Shown: piece after piece, positions 14,462 through 22,929 of the stretch
Numbering within the stretch: the stretch's first letter is position 1
How the letters are laid out: the number at the start of each line of letters is the position of its first letter
Virus record (IMG/VR): IMGVR_UViG_3300010392_000604
Coordinates: 1-37,523 of that record
Source of the DNA: a virus
Reading direction: 5' to 3' (one strand)
Length of the DNA: 37,523 nucleotides
Program-made: the position numbers and the translations under genes
Notes under the pieces: model-generated
Database searches by the model: none
What the model was told of the DNA's origin: nothing
What the model saw: the letters and a program-made list of their open reading frames with translations, nothing else

Positions 14462-14784
14462 CAAATTTTCTCCAACACAGTGATTTCTCGTACTTCAATA
14501 GACTCGATGGAATGGATACCCCACTCATGGTAGGGACAAACCTCAGAGAACACCTCTAGTTCCTCCTGTGTGATAACTCCTTTATAAGCGTCTTGGTACG
14601 CAGCTGAATGGTCAATGTTGTCCCAGTTGTGTTTGTAGGGGTTCTCCCTTCCGTATTTCAAGACTTCTCGGCCTACCTTCAAGATAGTGTCTAGGTTTTC
14701 TTCCACCCAACCTTTAATTTCAGTCTCTTCTGTTATATAATCTGCGTCGTTTGTGTCAGCGGTGATCTTAAGGTATTTACCCAT
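14461..14784 (-). CDS. 107-residue acidic protein of unknown function
   Basis: The ATG overlaps the polymerase stop as TAATG. The product is acidic, with a helical first half (W-V-E-E-N-L-D-T-I-L-K-V-G-R-E-V-L) and a beta-like end (S-I-E-V-R-E-I-T-V-L). It might be a polymerase partner because of coupling, but nothing in the sequence shows it. Confidence 0.68.
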   Translation of the reverse strand: MGKYLKITADTNDADYITEETEIKGWVEENLDTILKVGREVLKYGRENPYKHNWDNIDHSAAYQDAYKGVITQEELEVFSEVCPYHEWGIHSIESIEVREITVLEKI

Positions 14785-16727
14785 TAGTGTGTCTCCAACC
14801 AGTTTTTTCCAATGTCTGTGCTACCAGCGAGAGGACAGAAGATATTCAAGTCCAAACCAGCTTGCACAATTGAGTTACGTTGTATCTCTCCAAGTCTTTC
14901 AGCCATATCCAGAGAACCAGGACACTCTGTCTGCCATTCATCGTGGACGAAATCCACTTGCTTGTAGAGAATCTTCTCTTCGTCAGCCCATTTACGCCAC
15001 AGTCGGTTAGCGTGTTTCATAACGATTGCTTCCCCGTTCTGTAGATAACCTGCCAACATCAAGTGTTCACTGTTTTGAACAACTTTACGTCCGTCAAGAC
15101 CCTCGAAGTAGCCCCTACGAGCATCGCGAGGGATAAGCCCTGTCTTCAGTTTCTTGAGTTTAGGAAGACTCTCAAGGAAGTTATACTCAGCCTCCTTTGC
15201 TTTCTTGTTGGTGGTTCTTAGGTTACGAGCCATCAAGGCTGTCCCTGAACCCAGGAGCCAACTGTAAATGAAAGTCTTGGCGTCATCCCGTGTGATGTGG
15301 TCAAGAGCCAAAGCTTTTTTGTTTACATTGTGAATATCCGTCAGGTCTTCTTTACGACCAGAGTGGATAGCGTGGGCATACTCCTCATCTTTCATGTAGT
15401 GAGCAAGGATACGAAGCTGGATACCTTCAGCATCTGTGCCGACAAGGTACTTGTCCTCGTCTACGCACCAAAGGGATCGTAGTGTCGCATCGTACTCTTT
15501 CTTGATTTCTTTAACTGCGTTGTCTACTTGACCGTGGAAAGGGCTGAAGACGTTAGCTTGATTAGGGGCAGAGTGAGACATCCGATGAGTCCAAGCTCCG
15601 ATGTTCCAGAACTTACCGTGGATACGGCCATCCTCTTGGACACAACCTAGCCACTCCTCAAGGGAGGAACGACGTCCTTCTAGGGTCAGCCACTGAGCAA
15701 GAAGTTTAGCCCCTTCAGGAGCGCTGTCAGGGACTGTCTGAAGGTTTGTCTCGTCTACCTTCCATCCGTAATACTCGAAGTACTCCTTCTTGTCTTGGTA
15801 GGCTTCAGGCGTCATCAAGGTTTTACCCCACATATCCCCGGGTTTACACCGACCAAACTTTTGGTGTGTCTTTGTCTTGACCACTGGTTCCCAACCAGCT
15901 TCCCATAGTTTGTCGATACGGTGCTTAGTACTACCCGGGTTGAATGTTTCGTAGTCGTAACATACTAGCTCAGTCCCCTCAAGTTTTGTCTTGGGGTAAC
16001 GTCCCATAGCATTCTCAGTGGTACTGTAGAAAGAACCATCTTGTTTGATCCGGAACTGGACACGATTAACCTCGGTCAACCACGGAGGCCAACACTCTTG
16101 GAACTTAGCTTCGAGTTTCGCCATTCGCTCCTTAATAGAAGACAGGAGTTCTTCGGCTTTCTCTTTGTTAAACTTGAAGCCATTCTTCGACATATCCTCG
16201 TTGATGAGAACCATGTCGTGTTCTAGTCGCATAGCTTCCTTCCAAGCGTCATCGTGGATGTAACGCTCGTACATCTTGTAGATGCGCTCGTTAACTACAA
16301 CGTCTTGGACACAGTAGTTCACCATCTCCAGAGAGAGTTTAGAGAAGTCATTGAAGACAGTCTTAGGAACCCCTAGGTACTGACCAAGTTCAGCCAAAGA
16401 ATGAGTGGAAAAACCAGAATAGTTAACCAAACGGGAAACAACAAAGGTATCCACCACCTTAGACTCTTCAATGCCGGCTCCAAGCACACGGTTAACAACA
16501 GGAACGTCGAAAGACAAACCATTATGGGCCACCCAGAGATCGACATCAGGAACAAAGCTAACAAAGTCATCGAAAGTACCCACCCAGTTGGAGTGGATCT
16601 TCACATCAGACCAGACTTTTGTTTCTTTGTCTAACTCTTTTGTGACGATACACCAAATTGTGTTAACCCCCCGGTGTCCTTCCCGGGGGATCAACTCTGT
16701 TTCGATATCAAAGATGATTATCTTCAT
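14784..16727 (-). CDS. Family A DNA polymerase with 3'-5' exonuclease
   Basis: This 647-residue replicative polymerase resembles T7 gp5. The exonuclease domain (about residues 1-180) has F-D-I-E-T-E, N-G-L-S-F-D and Y-C-V-Q-D. Polymerase motif A is D-A-E-G-I-Q-L-R-I-L-A-H, motif B is R-D-D-A-K-T-F-I-Y-S-W-L-L-G, motif C is V-H-D-E near residue 595. At the site equivalent to E. coli Phe762 there is Tyr, as in T7. At the site equivalent to Tyr766 there is Leu, which is unlike E. coli and T7. It should copy the genome together with the primase-helicase encoded just upstream. Confidence 0.95.
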   Translation of the reverse strand: MKIIIFDIETELIPREGHRGVNTIWCIVTKELDKETKVWSDVKIHSNWVGTFDDFVSFVPDVDLWVAHNGLSFDVPVVNRVLGAGIEESKVVDTFVVSRLVNYSGFSTHSLAELGQYLGVPKTVFNDFSKLSLEMVNYCVQDVVVNERIYKMYERYIHDDAWKEAMRLEHDMVLINEDMSKNGFKFNKEKAEELLSSIKERMAKLEAKFQECWPPWLTEVNRVQFRIKQDGSFYSTTENAMGRYPKTKLEGTELVCYDYETFNPGSTKHRIDKLWEAGWEPVVKTKTHQKFGRCKPGDMWGKTLMTPEAYQDKKEYFEYYGWKVDETNLQTVPDSAPEGAKLLAQWLTLEGRRSSLEEWLGCVQEDGRIHGKFWNIGAWTHRMSHSAPNQANVFSPFHGQVDNAVKEIKKEYDATLRSLWCVDEDKYLVGTDAEGIQLRILAHYMKDEEYAHAIHSGRKEDLTDIHNVNKKALALDHITRDDAKTFIYSWLLGSGTALMARNLRTTNKKAKEAEYNFLESLPKLKKLKTGLIPRDARRGYFEGLDGRKVVQNSEHLMLAGYLQNGEAIVMKHANRLWRKWADEEKILYKQVDFVHDEWQTECPGSLDMAERLGEIQRNSIVQAGLDLNIFCPLAGSTDIGKNWLETH

Positions 16728-16746
16728 CTATTCTCCCGTCCAAATC

Positions 16747-17109
16747 TTACCAAGGCGTCCCCGTCACTTCATACTCTTCCTCTGACGGCATACTGTCGAT
16801 GTTCTGGTCGGCCCAGAGACAATACTCATACAAAGTACTTGAAACTACTTCACTCTCGTAGCATTCTCCGAAATCAGACTCAAGGGAATGGGAACCCCAG
16901 ATGAAAGAATGGTCAAGGAGATCTGGATCAAAGGACCCACCCACACAGGCATCCAGTACGTCTTGGATGAGTTCTCGGAGACTACCACAGTCAGTGATCT
17001 CACCCGGCCAACACCGGTACACCTCTGCCAAACTAATCTTTTCTTTCGGAGGCACAGAAGGTTCTTTTCCTTCTACTTTACAGACGAACTTTACAAAACC
17101 TTTAGCCAT
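16747..17109 (-). CDS. KGF-motif paralogous protein
   Basis: This 120-residue protein starts M-A-K-G-F-V-K-F-V-C-K-V-E-G-K-E-P, the same N-terminal motif as the products at 25829-26140 and 26137-26460. It also shares the later pattern D-P-D-L-L-D-H-S-F-I-W-G-S. The C-terminal half is acidic. The ATG overlaps the previous stop as TAATG. It lies far from the other two members, between polymerase and primase-helicase. No known family recognised. Confidence 0.72.
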   Translation of the reverse strand: MAKGFVKFVCKVEGKEPSVPPKEKISLAEVYRCWPGEITDCGSLRELIQDVLDACVGGSFDPDLLDHSFIWGSHSLESDFGECYESEVVSSTLYEYCLWADQNIDSMPSEEEYEVTGTPW

Positions 17110-17705
17110 TAGATTTTCTCTGATTGGAGACGGGAACCTTCGATTTCTTTTGTTGCTCGGTGAGACTTAGTGTCTACTTGAACGACACGGGCAAGACCAG
17201 ACGTGTTCTCAACGAACACAAAGTCACCAACTTGAAGGTTACGTTTGCTGTTGAAGTAGTGGCAGGTCGTCTGACTCCCCTGTACAAACCGAACACCGAT
17301 GGTGTAGGGCATGACTTTTTCAATCTCGTGACGTTCCACAGTGAGAATCGACCCTGTGTTCTTGACCTCGAAGACAACCTTACCTTGTGAGTTTGTCGCG
17401 AGTGGGTAGCCGTATACGTCACGGCCTTTGAGTTGGTGAAGACTTTTATCCATTTTGTTTTCCTCTTCTTTGATTTTGACTACTTTTTGGTGAAATGGGA
17501 TCTTATAGCTCACACCACCACTAGACTTAGCGTAGATTTCCTCAGTGTAAAAAGACATTGAGGTTACTGTGTACGAAGCGGTGCCAGACGGATACCTGAA
17601 ACAATCTCCTACATTTAGACAGCCAACTGGAATTTTTTTCTCATGAGAGGGGGTGGCGTAGCACATGATTCCAGTGGATGTTTTGAGACACGTATTTTTA
17701 GTCAT
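17109..17705 (-). CDS. Two-domain beta-barrel-like protein with possible internal start
   Basis: I place the start at ATG 17705, which overlaps the primase-helicase stop by 8 bases, giving 198 residues. Each half contains a V-G-D-centred motif (L-N-V-G-D-C-F-R-Y near residue 28 and L-Q-V-G-D-F-V-F-V near 163) like small SH3-type barrels. At 17453 an ATG follows AGAGG by eight bases, so the C-terminal 114 residues could also be made alone. Related V-G-D proteins are encoded at 19451, 19719 and 24003. Function unknown. Confidence 0.65.
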   Translation of the reverse strand: MTKNTCLKTSTGIMCYATPSHEKKIPVGCLNVGDCFRYPSGTASYTVTSMSFYTEEIYAKSSGGVSYKIPFHQKVVKIKEEENKMDKSLHQLKGRDVYGYPLATNSQGKVVFEVKNTGSILTVERHEIEKVMPYTIGVRFVQGSQTTCHYFNSKRNLQVGDFVFVENTSGLARVVQVDTKSHRATKEIEGSRLQSEKI

Positions 17706-19269
17706 ACGACTTCTCCTCGAGTGTAAAGGTGGCAGGATCAAACATGAGTTCACCAGCGAAACCAGTGTTACCCACAGGACGATTTTTCAGGATAGTGAGT
17801 GCGGTCGTGTTTCGCATCTCGTCGTCCATAGCTTGTTTGTCTCGCTCAAGTTTGACAACAACACCAGCCCTCTTACCGATCATTCGGCAATCACGGATCT
17901 GTCCATCGTCATTCTCGTGGGCGATAGAGATAACACCCACACCAAGTTCTGAGCAGAGACGAGCCATCTTAGTGGACAACTGAGACAACCAAGACTCAAG
18001 AGAAGAGTCGTCCTGTCGACTATACCCAAGGTCTTGGATAGGCTCGAAGAAGACATACTTGACCCCACAAACTTCAGAGAAATACCTGATCTGATCAAGG
18101 ATATTCTCAGGATCGTCGTCTACACCGAGTGTGAACTGGTAGAAGTTCTCCCGTTCAGTGAATGAACGGATGGCTTCCATAACTTCTTCTTCAGGAACTC
18201 CTTTGTAACTTGGAAGGTAGACAATCTCTTCCTCTCCTTCGTCGTTGACTTCGACTTTAGTGTCCTGAAGGGTTACGTCCTTCTTGAGTACATAGGAAGC
18301 AAGGCCGAGCAGACTCCGCTTCTTTGTCTCTTCAAGGTGCATAACCGCAATAGGTACAGTCGGGTGTTCGGAGAGAATTGTGTACTCGAGTTTACGCATG
18401 AACTCTGTCTTGCCGATACCCTCAGGTGCTTGGAAGAGAGTCCAGTACCCTTGGAACAAACCCAAAGCTTTTTCGTCAAAGTCTTTGATACCTGTTGGAA
18501 GGTACATCGAGCCTTTGTCGTCTTTGAGAATCTTCTCAAATTGCTCTGGTGTGTTGAAGATGTTCTCAGGTACGTACTTCTTCCGGTTGATCCAAGCGTA
18601 TAGGAAGTCACTCCCGTCACCGTTAGTTAGGTAATCGTTTGGATCTTTGTGTTTGGTCATATTGACACGATAACACTTGTTAGGAAATGTCCGACTGAAT
18701 ACCTCAGCAGCAGCATTGCCCGCATCATCGCTGTCTGTGGCAAGTACGATAGTCTCGAAGGCGTCGATGTACTCGCGGCACACAGGATTCTTCAAGACTT
18801 GTTTAGCACTACCACCAGCCATACCAACAACAGGGTATCGTTTACCCAACATTTGGTAAGCTGAAGGAACATCGTCCTCACCTTCAACGATAGTCAAGAC
18901 CTTAGAGCTACCGGCGTTGAACTTGTCCATACCGAAGAGCATGTTGTTCTTGAAGCCTTTGTTCTGTGTGAAGTCCTTAGGCAGCACACGAGTCTTCGGC
19001 ATGTGTGGGTAAGGATAAACCCGATTGAAGTCTTTCCCACTGACTACACCAGTAAGAATACCGTAGAACTCAACAACATCTTTGTCAATAGAGCGGTATC
19101 CTTTGATTTCAAGGTCGATAGACTCTTCGTCAACTTTTGGAGCTGACTTTTTCTTTGTTGTCGTTGATCCGCAACTATGGCAGAACCAACCTCCGTCCTC
19201 AAAGACAGTCAGACACCCATCGTGCCCACAACTAGGACAAGACTTGTGTGTGTCTACAGGATCACTCAT
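17698..19269 (-). CDS. Bifunctional DNA primase-helicase (T7 gp4 type)
   Basis: A 523-residue protein. A zinc ribbon (C-P-S-C near residue 11 and C-H-S-C near 30) reads the priming site. A TOPRIM domain follows, with V-E-G-E-D-D and A-T-D-S-D-D-A-G binding Mg for RNA primer synthesis. The RecA/DnaB-like helicase domain has Walker A A-P-E-G-I-G-K-T near 285, a Walker B region V-F-F-E-P-I-Q-D-L and a later A-H-E-N-D-D sensor segment. It unwinds and primes the fork for the polymerase encoded downstream. Confidence 0.94.
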   Translation of the reverse strand: MSDPVDTHKSCPSCGHDGCLTVFEDGGWFCHSCGSTTTKKKSAPKVDEESIDLEIKGYRSIDKDVVEFYGILTGVVSGKDFNRVYPYPHMPKTRVLPKDFTQNKGFKNNMLFGMDKFNAGSSKVLTIVEGEDDVPSAYQMLGKRYPVVGMAGGSAKQVLKNPVCREYIDAFETIVLATDSDDAGNAAAEVFSRTFPNKCYRVNMTKHKDPNDYLTNGDGSDFLYAWINRKKYVPENIFNTPEQFEKILKDDKGSMYLPTGIKDFDEKALGLFQGYWTLFQAPEGIGKTEFMRKLEYTILSEHPTVPIAVMHLEETKKRSLLGLASYVLKKDVTLQDTKVEVNDEGEEEIVYLPSYKGVPEEEVMEAIRSFTERENFYQFTLGVDDDPENILDQIRYFSEVCGVKYVFFEPIQDLGYSRQDDSSLESWLSQLSTKMARLCSELGVGVISIAHENDDGQIRDCRMIGKRAGVVVKLERDKQAMDDEMRNTTALTILKNRPVGNTGFAGELMFDPATFTLEEKSYD

Positions 19270-19271
19270 TT

Positions 19272-19454
19272 CTACCCTTTCGTTAGATTCTTTATTTCAT
19301 TCTCGTCTTCACCCAAGATAATTCTCTGAACGTCCCCCAAGGTAAAGTCCTTGCCTATTGTGGTGTAAATAACTTCGAGGCAATCCTGACAGTAGACGTC
19401 CACAGGTGGGTCGTACATCAGAGCGCCCGGTCGGTCGCAACACTTGCATCTCAA
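19272..19454 (-). CDS. 60-residue zinc-finger-like protein, TTG start
   Basis: Start TTG at 19454 overlaps the previous stop as TTGA, with AGGA eight bases upstream. Two Cys pairs (C-K-C-C and C-Q-D-C) about 20 residues apart suggest a zinc knuckle. The C-terminal part is helical and charged. It precedes the primase-helicase and may be co-translated with it. Function unknown. Confidence 0.65.
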   Translation of the reverse strand: MRCKCCDRPGALMYDPPVDVYCQDCLEVIYTTIGKDFTLGDVQRIILGEDENEIKNLTKG

Positions 19455-19717
19455 TGTTCTGTTCCTTTGATGATAGTAGTCTCCTTCTCTTTGAAGAACC
19501 GTGCAATTCCTTTGAGGTTTTCCATTGGGTCTGCCTTTTTGAAAATACGTCTAAAAGAGTACTGGAATGCCCCTCTAATAGGCGTACCAGAAAACGTAGG
19601 GTCAATAGCTTGAACAACGCTGGTTTCACCTACTTCTAGAACCTTGAACTTTTCACCAGCAGTACTCTCTACAATATCACCAACTTCAGCCCCGAGTTTT
19701 TGGAGTGACGTACCCAT
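19451..19717 (-). CDS. Small V-G-D barrel-like protein with KG-ARFF tail
   Basis: The ATG at 19717 gives 88 residues. The body (E-V-G-D-I-V-E-S, F-K-V-L-E-V-G-E) looks like a small beta barrel. Near the C-terminus it has N-L-K-G-I-A-R-F-F-K-E-K-E, almost identical to the end of the neighbouring product at 19719-19982. This resembles the N-terminal KGF motif of other proteins in the operon. No function recognised. Confidence 0.68.
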   Translation of the reverse strand: MGTSLQKLGAEVGDIVESTAGEKFKVLEVGETSVVQAIDPTFSGTPIRGAFQYSFRRIFKKADPMENLKGIARFFKEKETTIIKGTEH

Positions 19718-19718
19718 C

Positions 19719-19982
19719 CTATAGATCCTTTCCTTTGAAGAAACGAGCAACACCTTTGAGGTGCTTGTGACTCTTTTTCAGAGGTTTGAATTCTCTCAGG
19801 AGAAAAGAGTGGTCCCACAAACCGCAGTTTACACCATCCTTAGAGAGGCTAGCGGAGACCAGGTTTGTCCGGTAAACAGTGAAGACGGCCCCGGGTACGT
19901 ATTTAGACGAGAGCCCCCGGTCACTGGATACAAACTCGATTTCATCACCTACCTTAAGGTCGTCTGTCCAATTCCTATCCAT
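19719..19982 (-). CDS. Paralogue of the neighbouring V-G-D protein
   Basis: I use ATG 19982, which follows GGAGG by five bases and overlaps the GGCT-like stop by 8 bases, giving 87 residues. The body has L-K-V-G-D-E-I-E-F-V and ends H-L-K-G-V-A-R-F-F-K-G-K-D-L. Shared layout with 19451-19717 indicates tandem duplication. Its position next to the GGCT-like gene ties it to the amidoligase cluster. Confidence 0.7.
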   Translation of the reverse strand: MDRNWTDDLKVGDEIEFVSSDRGLSSKYVPGAVFTVYRTNLVSASLSKDGVNCGLWDHSFLLREFKPLKKSHKHLKGVARFFKGKDL

Positions 19983-20607
19983 TGTATCCTCCGTAGCTGT
20001 AGAATTTCTCATCCGAGTACATCGGAGAAAAGTCCAGATGAGGTTTGATCTTGTACGCCATATCATGAGACACGAAATCAAAGAGTTCGTCCATCTCGTT
20101 GAACCACGTGTAAGCCTGTGTGGTCGGGCTGTTGGGGTCCAAAGAACGGACCTTAACATCAATGAGGCTGCGTTCCCAACTGTACCCATTGTCGTAGTAC
20201 TCATCGAGAAGGTGGAGAACCTCAAGACTCACCTCACAGACACGGCCCTTGACTGGTTTGAGGTCACTGATGAAGTAATCAGGAAGGTCGACGTACTCAA
20301 GATCGAAAGGATCTTCCAGACATGCCGCAGGGTATGGGTTCGTGTGATCTCCCTTGATGTTATACCAAGGCAGGTACTCGTGTGCAGTGCAGGCCGCATG
20401 GTGAAGGCCACGGTACCCGTCGATACACTGTTGGTTTGTCAGGTCAAGATTGGCCTTCATGGCCGAGAACTCTTGGTTATCGTCCCACAGGAAGATCTTG
20501 ATGGGCTCGTTGTTGAAACGAAGAACAGGAGCATCGTAGGTACGAGACTCGTTAAGGTTTGTCCGGATGATATCCAGAAGATTTGGTTTCTTCACAGTTT
20601 TAGCCAT
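19975..20607 (-). CDS. GGCT/AIG2-like protein (second copy)
   Basis: A 210-residue protein. The middle segment V-K-G-R-V-C-E-V-S-L-E-V-L-H-L-L-D-E-Y and Y-S-W-E-R-S-L-I-D-V-K-V, then A-Y-T-W-F-N, matches the core of gamma-glutamylcyclotransferase-like folds, which cleave gamma-glutamyl or related amide bonds by cyclisation. The usual Y-G-S-N start is replaced by F-L-W-D-D-N, so activity is uncertain. The ATG overlaps the glutamine-amidotransferase stop as TAATG, which places it in one translational unit with that gene. Confidence 0.7.
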   Translation of the reverse strand: MAKTVKKPNLLDIIRTNLNESRTYDAPVLRFNNEPIKIFLWDDNQEFSAMKANLDLTNQQCIDGYRGLHHAACTAHEYLPWYNIKGDHTNPYPAACLEDPFDLEYVDLPDYFISDLKPVKGRVCEVSLEVLHLLDEYYDNGYSWERSLIDVKVRSLDPNSPTTQAYTWFNEMDELFDFVSHDMAYKIKPHLDFSPMYSDEKFYSYGGYNG

Positions 20608-21566
20608 TAGCTTTCGCTTCCTTCTTGCTTCACCTTGTTCAAAGCAGTGATAAGACGTTGACGTTCATTCGTCAGGTATTGTGCCTTCTTGTGAAGAAGG
20701 TAGTTGCTCTCGATCAACTCTTTGATGAGCAGTGTTGCATTCTCTGCGTCATTCCCTGAATTAATGATAGCATCCAGAGTCTCATCTGTAAAGAGGTGAA
20801 CATCACGGATACTGTTGAGATTGAACTTCTCAGTGAACCGTCGTGTTTGACTGTCCTTCGCGTACCCTTTCGGGATAGGTCGAGTCGATGAAGTTTTCGT
20901 AGAGGAGACCCCCGAAGAATTCCCACCATGAATCACTTTCGGGGGGTTGTACTTTTTTACGCGGTGACTCGGATTGAAGGAGTAGGTATTGGAGTAGTAC
21001 CAGCCTTCTTCCTTTTTACCACCGTTGCCCTCCTCGTTACACAATAGAGAGTTGCCTTCGCTGTCAAAGAAAGTCAGGACACTTGCAGCAGAGAGTTGAT
21101 CCTCCAAAAGCTCTTTCACAAAAGGATCGGAAAGAAGTTCCTCGGGTTCCATACCCTTCACCAGACGCTTGAAGAGAGGACGCACATAGGTACGAACAAA
21201 GTTCCGTGTGTCACTCTCATCGCCAGCAGCTTTGAGCTTGTAGCGGTTAAGTGTACCGTTGTGACACATACGGAGGTCAATGCCATCCGTCTTCTTCTCA
21301 AGGATAGGGAACGGGTGAGCATTCCGGAGGTTTGTCGCCCCTGCAGTGGTATACCGCAGGTGAAGCATCAAATCCTTGTCAATCAGTTCCTCGTTCACCA
21401 AACGGTAAAGGCTCTCAGGGTCAGGTTCTTCAGGGGAACGAATGACCTCAAGGCCCTTGTCACCTTGGAAAGCAAGCCCGTACCCATCAGGATTGTTCAG
21501 GATAGCGCTCTTGAACTTGTCAAAAGGAATCTCGAAGTTGGGTTTACGTTGGATGATGAGACACAT
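20607..21566 (-). CDS. Class II glutamine amidotransferase (Ntn hydrolase)
   Basis: A 319-residue protein starting M-C-L-I-I, so removal of Met would expose the N-terminal Cys nucleophile. H-L-R-Y-T-T-A-G, N-A-H-P-F and M-C-H-N-G-T-L are the glutamine-binding and oxyanion segments of class II enzymes such as GlmS and PurF. These release ammonia from glutamine for an acceptor domain, which is absent here; the C-terminal 130 residues are low-complexity then helical. Neighbouring amidoligase and ATP-grasp genes may use the ammonia or the amide. Could instead be a standalone amidohydrolase. Confidence 0.85.
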   Translation of the reverse strand: MCLIIQRKPNFEIPFDKFKSAILNNPDGYGLAFQGDKGLEVIRSPEEPDPESLYRLVNEELIDKDLMLHLRYTTAGATNLRNAHPFPILEKKTDGIDLRMCHNGTLNRYKLKAAGDESDTRNFVRTYVRPLFKRLVKGMEPEELLSDPFVKELLEDQLSAASVLTFFDSEGNSLLCNEEGNGGKKEEGWYYSNTYSFNPSHRVKKYNPPKVIHGGNSSGVSSTKTSSTRPIPKGYAKDSQTRRFTEKFNLNSIRDVHLFTDETLDAIINSGNDAENATLLIKELIESNYLLHKKAQYLTNERQRLITALNKVKQEGSES

Positions 21567-21568
21567 GG

Positions 21569-22912
21569 TTAGGCTTTCTGGAACAGGTTGAGAAGGGAGG
21601 AGTACTTGTGGTCATTCTTGATGACGTACTCTTTGAAGTTTTCGATGAAGGAACGACCGAAGCAACGAACACCGATACGGTCAGTAAACTCAAAGATAGC
21701 ATCGACGTGGTCGAGACAGCGAATGATGTGGTCAACGTCGAAGATGCCTTGGAAGAGACGAACTTCAACAGTCGGACCAGAGCTGAAGTGACACACAGAC
21801 CGCCCCGAAGTGTGGATAGTACGCTTCAAGCGACGAGCCAAAGTGTAGCCCTCGTAGTTGCGGTCGATCTGACAGTACTGGTTGCCCCGGTAGTCTTTCC
21901 GACGAGACACTTCTGTGAAGTGATCAACGGAAGTCTTGTCCCACTGGTTCCAAGCAGCAACAAACTTACGGCTGTGGAAGTGGCTCAGGAAGTGGCTACG
22001 AGACACGTGGATGTGAATACCGTTGTTCAGGTCGTCAGAACAGTCGAACACGTCGGAGATATTCATGTCACGTTTGGCGCACAGAGTCTGGAGCTTCTCG
22101 AAGAAAATCTTCCAGTTCTGACGAAGGTAACGGCGAGAACAAGGAACAGTGACGATCTCTATTTTGTTACGGTAACAACCCGACACAGAAGAGTCACTCT
22201 TGAAGATGAAGAAAGGTTCCTGAACAGGTTCAACCTCGCAGACGATACGTTGAATTTCCTTGGTGGAAAGCTTCGTGCTGACTTCAACTTCCATGCCATA
22301 CTGTGTCACTTCGTTCTTGCTCTCACGAGAAAGAGTCCGGAAGAAACCAAAAGCTTCGGGTTCCATCTTGAAGCTGTAGTTGTGAAGTTTGGTCCACTTA
22401 GAGTGGATTCCTGTCGTATCCACCGAGTCGACCGGGTGTGAAGACGTCGGACTTGCGTCAATGTAGCCACCCCAACCGAAACTCAAGAGGAAAGCAGGTT
22501 TAATGGCATCCTCTTGTTCGTCGTCCACAAGGAGGATAGGTACACCATCACCCGAGGAGCGAGAAGTGTTTCGATGAAGCTGGAAAGGATGGTCACTGAG
22601 GACGATGTAGGACGAAAGCCAATCCCGGTCGACTGTGCTGATATCGTCACGTTCAAACCAACGGCGGATCCAATCACGGGAAGACACAGTGAGTTGAGGG
22701 AAAAGTGCGTCACGGTTTGCCATCCACCAGTCGAGAACCGCTGCTTTTGTCTGGAAACCCATCTGTTCGATAGTGAACCGTGGGTCGTAGAAACCGTGGA
22801 CGTAGAAAGTCACTTCTTTCCCGGTGTGGTCCACAAAGAAGTAGCTCCGAGCGTTACCCGGTACCTCAAAAGTGTAGATTGCGTCTTCAGCTTCAAAAGT
22901 TACGTGTGGCAT
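21569..22912 (-). CDS. Putative amidoligase (COOH-NH2 ligase, glutamine-synthetase fold)
   Basis: A 447-residue protein. The C-terminal 250 residues follow the Amidoligase_2 pattern: Y-G-M-E-V-E-V (205-211), K-S-D-S-S-V-S-G with E-I-V-T-V-P (238-257), N-G-I-H-I-H-V-S (297-304) and T-V-E-V-R-L-F-Q-G (381-389). These carry the metal- and ATP-binding acids, His and Arg of the glutamine-synthetase-like ligases predicted to join a carboxylate to an amine. The first 200 residues are an unrecognised domain. It lies between the GATase and GGCT genes, as in the phage operons predicted to modify peptides. Confidence 0.82.
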   Translation of the reverse strand: MPHVTFEAEDAIYTFEVPGNARSYFFVDHTGKEVTFYVHGFYDPRFTIEQMGFQTKAAVLDWWMANRDALFPQLTVSSRDWIRRWFERDDISTVDRDWLSSYIVLSDHPFQLHRNTSRSSGDGVPILLVDDEQEDAIKPAFLLSFGWGGYIDASPTSSHPVDSVDTTGIHSKWTKLHNYSFKMEPEAFGFFRTLSRESKNEVTQYGMEVEVSTKLSTKEIQRIVCEVEPVQEPFFIFKSDSSVSGCYRNKIEIVTVPCSRRYLRQNWKIFFEKLQTLCAKRDMNISDVFDCSDDLNNGIHIHVSRSHFLSHFHSRKFVAAWNQWDKTSVDHFTEVSRRKDYRGNQYCQIDRNYEGYTLARRLKRTIHTSGRSVCHFSSGPTVEVRLFQGIFDVDHIIRCLDHVDAIFEFTDRIGVRCFGRSFIENFKEYVIKNDHKYSSLLNLFQKA

Positions 22913-22929
22913 GTCAGTAGTCTCTCTAT

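Noticed and set aside
19879-20610. A 243-codon rightward frame over the GGCT-like gene
   Set aside because: It mirrors the leftward GGCT-like gene, which has overlapping start/stop junctions with both neighbours.
21608-22441. A 277-codon rightward frame over the amidoligase
   Set aside because: Shadow of the amidoligase, whose conserved motifs are in the leftward frame.
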